NCBI RefSeq assembly: GCF_963576545.1 | Contig: NC_083656.1 | Span: 7,506,311-7,570,310 of the forward strand | Source of the DNA: Limanda limanda | Taxonomy: Eukaryota > Chordata > Actinopteri > Pleuronectiformes > Pleuronectidae | Direction of reading: 5' to 3' | Length of the DNA: 64,000 nt | Made by a program: the position numbers and the translations under genes | Part shown: in pieces, positions 57,342-64,000 of the stretch | Layout: the number at the start of each line of letters is the position of its first letter | Numbering within the stretch: position 1 is the first letter of the stretch | The notes under the pieces: model-generated | Told to the model about the DNA's origin: nothing | The model's database searches: none | Seen by the model: the letters and a program-made list of their open reading frames with translations, nothing else

Positions 57342-60206
57342 TCAACATTCGATCTGAGTTTGCAGCTGCCTCCGCAGGCTGAGGGTGCGCAGGTGGAGCT
57401 GCTGCATCTGCTGCATGCGGTCCCGCTGCCGAGCCAGGTTCTGGGGCATGGGGTAGCGCTGGCAGCCGTACAGATACTGGTACGGGATGCGAACGTGGCA
57501 GGCCGCCGCCCGACAGCGGGGCTGAGGTAAGGGCGGCAGCAGCATCCAACGCTTCTTTTCGGCACAGTACCGGTAGACCTCCTTGCGGTACTGCTTGTCC
57601 ATGTTGGTGCTGTTCCTCCAGCCGCCAATGACGAACACGTCCTCAGCCAGGTAGCAGATGGCCGCACCTTCCATACCGAGGACCTCTGGAGGGAGGCTGT
57701 CCAGGATGTCGTCGGAGATGTTTATGCTTATTTTCTGCTGAGCGGCCTCCTGTGCCACATCGTAGTTCTTGGGGCAACAGGAAGACGTGTGGTAGAAGTT
57801 GGTGGACGCGACGGCCATTTGAAAGACACAGTAGTTATCGAGGAGCGGCAGTGAGTCCACATCCTGCCACTTGTGACTCTCCGTGTCGTAGCAAGTGGTC
57901 ACCGTGCTCAGCCCATCCTCGAAGTCCAGGTCCACAGGGGTCCTGGCCATCACGTACACGTAGCGGTCCTCCACGCTCACCGTTTTGACATCTCGTAGTA
58001 TTTTTGGCGCCGGGTCGAGATTGTGCCACTCGTCCTGCTCGGGCTTGTAGACGGTGACGTCCTTAAAGCCTGGACTGAAGTTTCCGTGGCCACCGATGCC
58101 GCAGAGAACCTCTTTGACACACGTGAGGCCGAAGGAGTGCTTGCGAGAGCTCAGGCTGCTGAGCTGCTCCCAGCTGTTGAGGCTGGGGTTGTAGCGCTCC
58201 ACCATCTTGGCGTAGCCTGGCTCCATGGAGCCCGCCACGTACACATGGCTGTCGGTGACTGCGATAGCATGTCCATCCAGGTGGTTGTGAATGTGCGGCA
58301 GGTTGACCCAGCGGTCCTCGGCGACAAAGTAGCCCACACACTCACTCAGATACTCTCCACCTTCTGAAACACCACCCACGACCATGATGACGTCCATGTT
58401 CTGGCCAAACCGTGGCTGGGTGGCGGTCATGTGGGAGGCACAGAGCTCTAAATCAGCAGACTTGAGGCTCTCGAAGTGAACAGCCTGAACCTCGAGGGTG
58501 TCGGACACCAGCTTCTGACAGCACGCACTGTTTGCCACTAAGGGCTCCTTCCTCACCACCTGCATCAGGGCGGTGGGAGCAATCTGTGACAGCTTCAAGA
58601 GCCCGAACAGCTCCTCAAAGTGCTTCTCTCGCTCCTCCGGGTTCTGCTGCACCCATTTCACCACGGCCTCGAACAGCTCCTCCTCAGAATCCACGGTGAT
58701 TTCCGAGTCCGAGAGCCAGGTTCGCAAGAGGTGAAACGGCAGCGTGAAGAATTCCTCGTTGCGGATGATTTCGTGGAAGTTCCTCCGGATCATGGTGGCG
58801 GCTCCCAGGGCGAGCTGGTCCAGGGTGTACATGTGGGCCAGGCTGTGCACGGCCACGCAGTTGGACAAGCTCAGCTTCTTCATGAGAAACTCTCCACAGA
58901 AGCTCTTCAGCTGCACCAGCAGGAACCTAGAGGAGAGAATACATCTGAGTTATCAGACTGTATATGAAGATGGACGACATGACAGCGCCCCTAAAGTGAA
59001 GCCAAAAAGTCCCAGCTGCCCCCTGGTGGCTGGCTGCCATAAAGGTAATATCCCCTGCTTCCTCCATGTTAGTGGATGGGACCAAACTACAAAGTCAAAA
59101 TACACATTAAATCAATGTTTCTCAAAGATGGTTTCTGTTATTTTTCCGTAGCTCTTATCACACAGTTTATCTCTGATATCAGAAGGTCTTGAGATAATGG
59201 ATGCTGTGATAAGCTGCTATACAAATACAATATGTTTTAATTGGAACTGGAGCTGGGTGTAGTGATGACATTCATCGTGACATCACCAGAGTCTGTGTAT
59301 TTACGAAATGGACAAAGGTGAAGGTGCAGCAGAACACGAGTAGTTGTCCGACCAGCACATTGTTGACACCCAAAACAATAAGTCAGGCAAATAACAACGA
59401 TGTGTGCGATCACGAAACACCAACACAAGCCTCACCTGTTCCTGGAAGACTCACTTTGGTACAAGTATAGAATTAAACACAACAATGTACATGATATTTG
59501 TATTTAAATTGTTAGTCCATAGACTTCAGTCCCTTCCAATTTCTGATTTAGATTAAATGTAAGATTGAAATACTTTCATGTACATTGTTGTGTTTAATTT
59601 CACCCACTACATACTTCTATCCAAATACCTACTGTGTGAATCAATTAAACACATACATATACATGATTTTTGTATTTAAATCGTTCATCCACAGACATCA
59701 GTCCCTTCCCCTCTCAGGTTCAGATAGAATGAAGTCCATCACCTGTCAGCCAGCTCCAGGACTTCATGCACACTGGCGGTGGAGACCGTGATCTCCCCGG
59801 TGTACATGAACTGGATCACCCCCCTCACAGCCTCGGGCTCCAGGCCGCCCTCGGAGCTCCAGCCCTTCAGCTCCACTCGGGCGGACTGGGACTCGGAGAA
59901 GTGTCCGCCCAGCAGCAGGGTGAAGTAGTGCGACGCCGCGGACAGAACCGACCGGTGGGCGGCCAGCGTCTGGACCCGATCCCCCCCCCCGGACCCGGAC
60001 CCGGAGCGGAACTCCAGCGTCACGTCGCAGAACAGCCCCGCCCTCCGCTGCTCGTCCTGCCGCCGGGAGAGCTCGGAGCGGTGGGTCGGGCAGGTGAACT
60101 CCTCGGCCTCCTCCGGTTCCCCGGCACCTGGTAGCGGAGCTGCGGCCACGCAGCTCCGGTTCTCCCGGTCCTCCTCCGGCTCCTCCACCCCAGCAGCAGC
60201 AGCCAT
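57342..60206 (-). CDS. klhl11: Kelch-like protein 11 (BTB-BACK-Kelch)
   Basis: A substrate adaptor of CUL3 ubiquitin ligases. Two coding exons, 59743-60206 and 57342-58926, give 682 aa and end QIEC. An acidic N-terminus (residues 1-40) is followed by the BTB domain (about 58-155: [36 protein letters not shown]) and BACK (about 160-265: [28 protein letters not shown]). The Kelch repeats include [59 protein letters not shown] and [13 protein letters not shown]. The residues match KLHL11 far better than KLHL10. I chose the ATG at 60206 (MAAAAG). An in-frame ATG at 60314 could add 36 residues. The exon 1 region is very GC-rich. Confidence 0.95.
58955..59110 (+). repeat. Dispersed short repeat, longest copy
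   Basis: AGACTGTATATGAAGATGGA, GCCCCCTGGTGGCTGGCTGC and TCCTCCATGTTAGTGGATGG. Shortened relatives lie in ADAM11 introns. It is in the single coding-region intron of KLHL11, 30 bp from its second exon. A second pair of similar ~130-bp stretches (GTACATGATATTTGTATTTAAAT...) occurs at about 59485-59545 and 59655-59715 in the same intron. Confidence 0.7.
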
Positions 60207-62483
60207 CCCCCCGCAGGAGGCCAGGGTCCGAGGCGGCCCGAGGCTCGGACGGATCTTGGGGAAGAACTCGCAAACGTAGAAAACACACGTAAACAAACAG
60301 TCAGTCAGGGACATGCATGCGTTGCTGCGTTCGAAGCCCGGACTGACAACTGCAGCTCACTTCCGTCTTCAGGTGATTTGTGTCTTTCCGCTGATGGAGA
60401 CAACAACAGGTCCATTGTGACACGTGTGGTCTCAACACAACACGGACACACTAACTCAGGGAGAGCCCCACGTGATCTTTGACGTGGATCACAAGCCGTA
60501 ACACGTCTTTATTTCAGAAGGATTTAAACTTTGTCTCAGTGAAGGCTCCGTCTCTGCGCATGCGCGTGTGGTGCTTTGACGACCAATGACTTGTAACGTG
60601 TTATTTACATTATATAAGTTATATTCATGATCTGTTGTTATACATCTACGGTGGCCCCCGAAGTACAAATCACAGCAAATGACCAAATATAACAAAACAC
60701 AAAATATAACAGCAAATTACGAAACACAACCAAACATAACAAAATACAAAACACAACAAATCATAATCTTATTTGCTGTTGTGCTTTTTGATTTGCACCT
60801 CAGGGACACCATATATGCTATCCAGACTATAATATTTCAAAACTTTAAAACCAAGTGGGACAGATAAGCCCCAGTTATAAAGAGTTCATAAATGGTGATT
60901 GACTTATTGATGGTTTATAAATAATTTCAAGACAAGCTATTAAACTCCACCTGTTTAGGACTTACAACTACAGATGTTATTGATTATTGAACAACCTTTA
61001 TTCAATAACTTAATCAAATGAATCGGTGGCTGACCAGATTTGCAAATGGACAAACTCACAGTATTAAAACAGATATTTTACATTTACTTGACTGTTCTCT
61101 GTGTTTGAGCCATATCTCATTAGCTTTGTCCACAGATCCTTCTTCTTCACCTTCAACAAATACAGACATTAACCAGCAGCCAGAATGAAAAGTTAAACAA
61201 CACTTGTTTATTTATTATACTACTATATGACAGCATTATTACAAAAACAAAGCATTTTTTTTCACAGTTAAATAAAAACAGCAAAACAAAGGTCAAACAT
61301 AACAGGCTGTAAAGTGGGTGGTTTCAAAGCCTTTTGAGTTGGTGGCAAGACTTCAGCGAACAAATCTTTTACAGATCCCACATCATTATAATGAGCAATC
61401 GATTTCTGCTTTCATGGTCCCTCTCGAAAAGATGCCTCCGAGACTCACAGGGCTCATTCATGAAGCGTTTTGTTTGGAGTGTCCACGCGTTTGTGTTTTC
61501 TGACAGATATTCAGAACAGCAACGCATGTGGTTAGGTTTGGATTTATTGTAAAGGTCTCAAATGCATCTAATTTACAGCTGCTGATGAATTCCAACCACT
61601 TGTTGATAACAGGGTTTGTAAACAGGGTAGTTGTCAAAAAAGGCAATGGTGGAGTGACACTTAAATCAGTTCGGGTTTAATTCCTTCAGCTCATTACGAC
61701 GCCTCCTCCTCAAAATGTCAGATGTAGATTAGCTCTGTAATAACAACCACGGAGCCTGTTTTTAAACTTTTAAACAAAGACAACTTCCTAAAAATAACTT
61801 TGGTTTATTTTTTGGATGTTTCTCAATGGGATTGAACCGTGGAGAAGAAAGGAAAATAAATCATTGGTCTACATTTGCTAGAGTTTAAACTAAGGTGCAA
61901 TACTCAAAGACAAAGCATGCGTAAGCACACTTTTCTTGTGGCTTGAAACAGGGAACAGCTGCTTATTTAAAATAAAATAAAAAAGTTTTTTTTTTTTTTT
62001 GGTAAGTAGTATTAAAGTCTCAAAGTATTGCTGAGCTTGAACACATTTCTCTTATCAGCTACTGCAATTTAACTTAGACTCTGTCACACGGGTCAGGTTT
62101 GAAATGGGCTTTGAATCCCGGTCTCGTACCAACTAAGCAAAACAGATCCTTAGCATTTGGTTTTAAAGTACCGGTTGATTTTAAGCTCCTGCAATTGCTG
62201 TAATCTGCATTGGTTTGGCTCTCTGTTCAAAACTGAATAAGTTACATCTCAGACTTTTTTTTAAATAATTTGTCAAAAGATAAATCTAAAAATATACTTC
62301 CCCTTTGTCTCCGTAAAAACTAGATTGAAAACCTCTTCCCAGATCCCTCAGCCAGAGAGTAATTCAACTCTCCAGAATCCTCCTGGCCTTTTTTCCAGAA
62401 GGCAGCTGTTAACCGGGGCGTACCAATACACCAAGTGAGACGGGCGGTCACATCAGGAAGTGCGTCCCAGTCTGATGTCTCGT
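60207..62483. other. Intergenic between KLHL11 and ACLY
   Basis: The KLHL11 promoter and leader lie in GC-rich sequence up to about 60560. An A/C-rich low-complexity stretch of ACAAAACACAA words spans 60660-60765. The right part is probably ACLY 3' UTR on the minus strand, with a T-run at about 61987-62000. No gene recognised. Confidence 0.5.
60650..60810. repeat. A/C-rich degenerate repeat with imperfect inverted edges
   Basis: It starts GTGGCCCCCGAAGTACAAATCA and ends TTGATTTGCACCTCAGGGACACC, which are imperfect reverse complements. The interior is made of CAAATTAC and AAACACAAC words. It could be a small foldback element. Confidence 0.45.
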
Positions 62484-64000
62484 TTACATGGACATGTGTT
62501 CAGGGAGAACATAGGAGATATCGTCCCAGGGGTGTCGGTACAAACCCTGTTTCAGTCTCTTCTGGTCCAGGTAATGGCCTAATACAAGACAAATCAACAA
62601 ACAACTTACACTTGGTCTTGTTTTATCACTTTAAACAGTTGGTGTCATGGCTCAGTCTTAATGGGACTCACCAATGAAGCCCATACTGCGGCCAAGGACA
62701 AAGATCCCATTCAGTGCACCGATCTCCACAAACTCGTCAGCCTCATCTCTGGAACCAGTTCAACATTCATGTGAGAAACAATACAGGGCAGTCAGAGTGA
62801 GATCAAAGCTGAGAGCGACAGTACAGACAATGCACTTTTGACATCCAAACTTTTTTCCAAATTGTATAAATAACAGTGTAATTATGTTTAGTAATGTAAT
62901 GGAACTATTATCCTCCTGTGGACACCCATAGTGGGAGCCTGGAATACAATACAGCTTTAATAAATAATATAATAATAATAATATGATATATATAGCTTGA
63001 TAGAAGATGAAATTATCTGAAAAATATTTTACATGAATGATTTATAACGTCTTTATATCTGCTAACAGCTATACTCTAGTTTTATAAACCATTTACCAAA
63101 TATATAATATATGCTTTTGAATGATAGATAGAAGAAAAGTTATAAAACAACTACTATTCAATGGTTTCAAAGTTGTGGTTTTTGCCATACTCATTAAAAG
63201 TCTTAGCCCATATATTTGATGTTCTCGCATATTTGCAATGGTGATAACATTTTTAGTTTCCTAGCAGACATTCTTACCGTGTGAAGCCGCCACACGTCCT
63301 GAGCAGGTCAACGAAGGCAACACCAATAAAACCATCTACATTAAGGATCAGGTTGGGTTTCTGAAATTTAAAAAGCAAAACTCAATTCATCTTGATTACA
63401 GAAGAACCAGTGAGCTAGCCAACCCCGTGTACACAGATGTTGGACTGAAATGACTGTTTGTCATTATACTGTTCCTATTCTGTGTGGATGGGCTATACAA
63501 ATAAAATTTGATTGATTGATATTCTAACATTTGAACATTAACAGGTTCTTTTACAAATGCCCTGATTGTAGCTTCTGACATCCTTTCAGACCATTTCATC
63601 TCATTAGCATTTTTGCTTTGGAAAATTCCTCATATAGTTTGTTTCCCTCTCGGCTAATTCAACTGACAAGTACCTTTGAGGTGGTGATTTTCTCGACGTC
63701 GAGGGCGTAGTCGAGTAGCTGGGTGGAGGGGAAACTCTGCTTAACAAAGTCCTTCAGAATCTGCACCCGCACGTCCGGGTTGTTGATCTGAAAACAAAGA
63801 CAAACTGTAATTATTAATACGGATGTTATACGGAGATAATCTTTTAAAGCCCATGACTATGTGACTTAAGAGATTGTGATAAGCTGAGCGCCGCATACCG
63901 ATTTGACCCTGTGGCCGATGCCCATGATCAGCTTTCCGTCCTTCTTCATCTTGTTGACAAACTCCATGGGGAGCATGCCGCTGTCGAATGCTTTGCTGAA
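62484..64000 (-). CDS. acly: ATP-citrate synthase (ATP citrate lyase), C-terminal exons, partial
   Basis: A cytosolic enzyme that makes acetyl-CoA and oxaloacetate from citrate, CoA and ATP for lipid synthesis. The five 3'-most exons are present: 63900-64000 (runs off the window), 63674-63788, 63278-63360, 62672-62748 and 62484-62578. They encode the citrate-synthase-like lyase domain: MGIGHRVKS with its catalytic histidine, [59 protein letters not shown], and [20 protein letters not shown] ending in EHMSM. The match to vertebrate ACLY is near identity, and the KLHL11 neighbour agrees. All upstream exons (the CoA-ligase half) lie beyond the right edge. Confidence 0.96.
63440..63520 (+). repeat. 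acly: LINE-like 3' tail in ACLY intron
   Basis: ATTCTGTGTGGATGGGCTATACAAATAAAATTTGATTGATTGAT has the form of the 3' end of fish non-LTR retroposons (AATAAAATTTGATTGATTG). Only the tail is recognisable. Confidence 0.45.

Noticed and set aside
57342..60206. Assignment of the Kelch gene as KLHL10
   Set aside because: The [23 protein letters not shown] and C-terminal QIEC sequences match KLHL11.

Overview
The window reads as teleost (ray-finned fish) nuclear DNA. Genes are split into many small exons with GT/AG introns, proteins match vertebrate families closely, and the intergenic DNA carries fish-type repeats: hAT ends, foldback MITEs, a (TCTA)n block, CA/CT/TA microsatellites and a LINE-like tail. 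I cannot name the species. No bacterial, viral or CRISPR features were seen.

Layout. (1) 1-13.9 kb is a connexin-45-type (GJC1) locus. Two broken tandem copies lie at 655-1820 and 2770-4603, interleaved with pieces of a hAT transposon (terminal inverted repeats, a BED zinc-finger N-terminus and a hAT dimerisation C-terminus). One intact 456-aa gene lies at 10709-12079. Its 3' flank is duplicated after the hAT right end, and the surroundings are full of direct and inverted repeats and a foldback element. (2) 14.8-19.3 kb is DBF4B, the regulatory subunit of CDC7 kinase (11 coding exons, 817 aa). (3) 22.1-41.2 kb is ADAM11, a catalytically dead neuronal ADAM (26 coding exons, 768 aa). Its introns hold microsatellites, a 385-bp tandem duplication and a TTAA-flanked inverted-repeat element. 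(4) 45.6-51.0 kb is FKBP10 (FKBP65), an ER collagen chaperone with four PPIase domains, two EF hands and a C-terminal HEEL (571 aa). (5) On the minus strand are NT5C3B (52.4-55.2 kb, 316 aa), KLHL11 (57.3-60.2 kb, 682 aa) and the C-terminal end of ACLY, which runs off the right edge.

Synteny: from memory, GJC1, ADAM11 and DBF4B lie together in human 17q21.31, and FKBP10, NT5C3B, KLHL11 and ACLY together in 17q21.2. Here the two groups touch between ADAM11 and FKBP10. P3H4 and KLHL10, which sit in the human FKBP10-ACLY cluster, are not seen.

The most unusual structure is the hAT/connexin composite at 192-5703. It is bounded by hAT ends with a near-perfect 8-bp target duplication. The left hAT arm, including the start of the transposase, has been joined to the connexin coding exon, and the joined unit repeats every 2115 bp. 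The window starts inside this array. All exon coordinates below were read by eye from splice sites and reading frame. The three full multi-exon models on the plus strand and both complete minus-strand models give coding lengths divisible by three.
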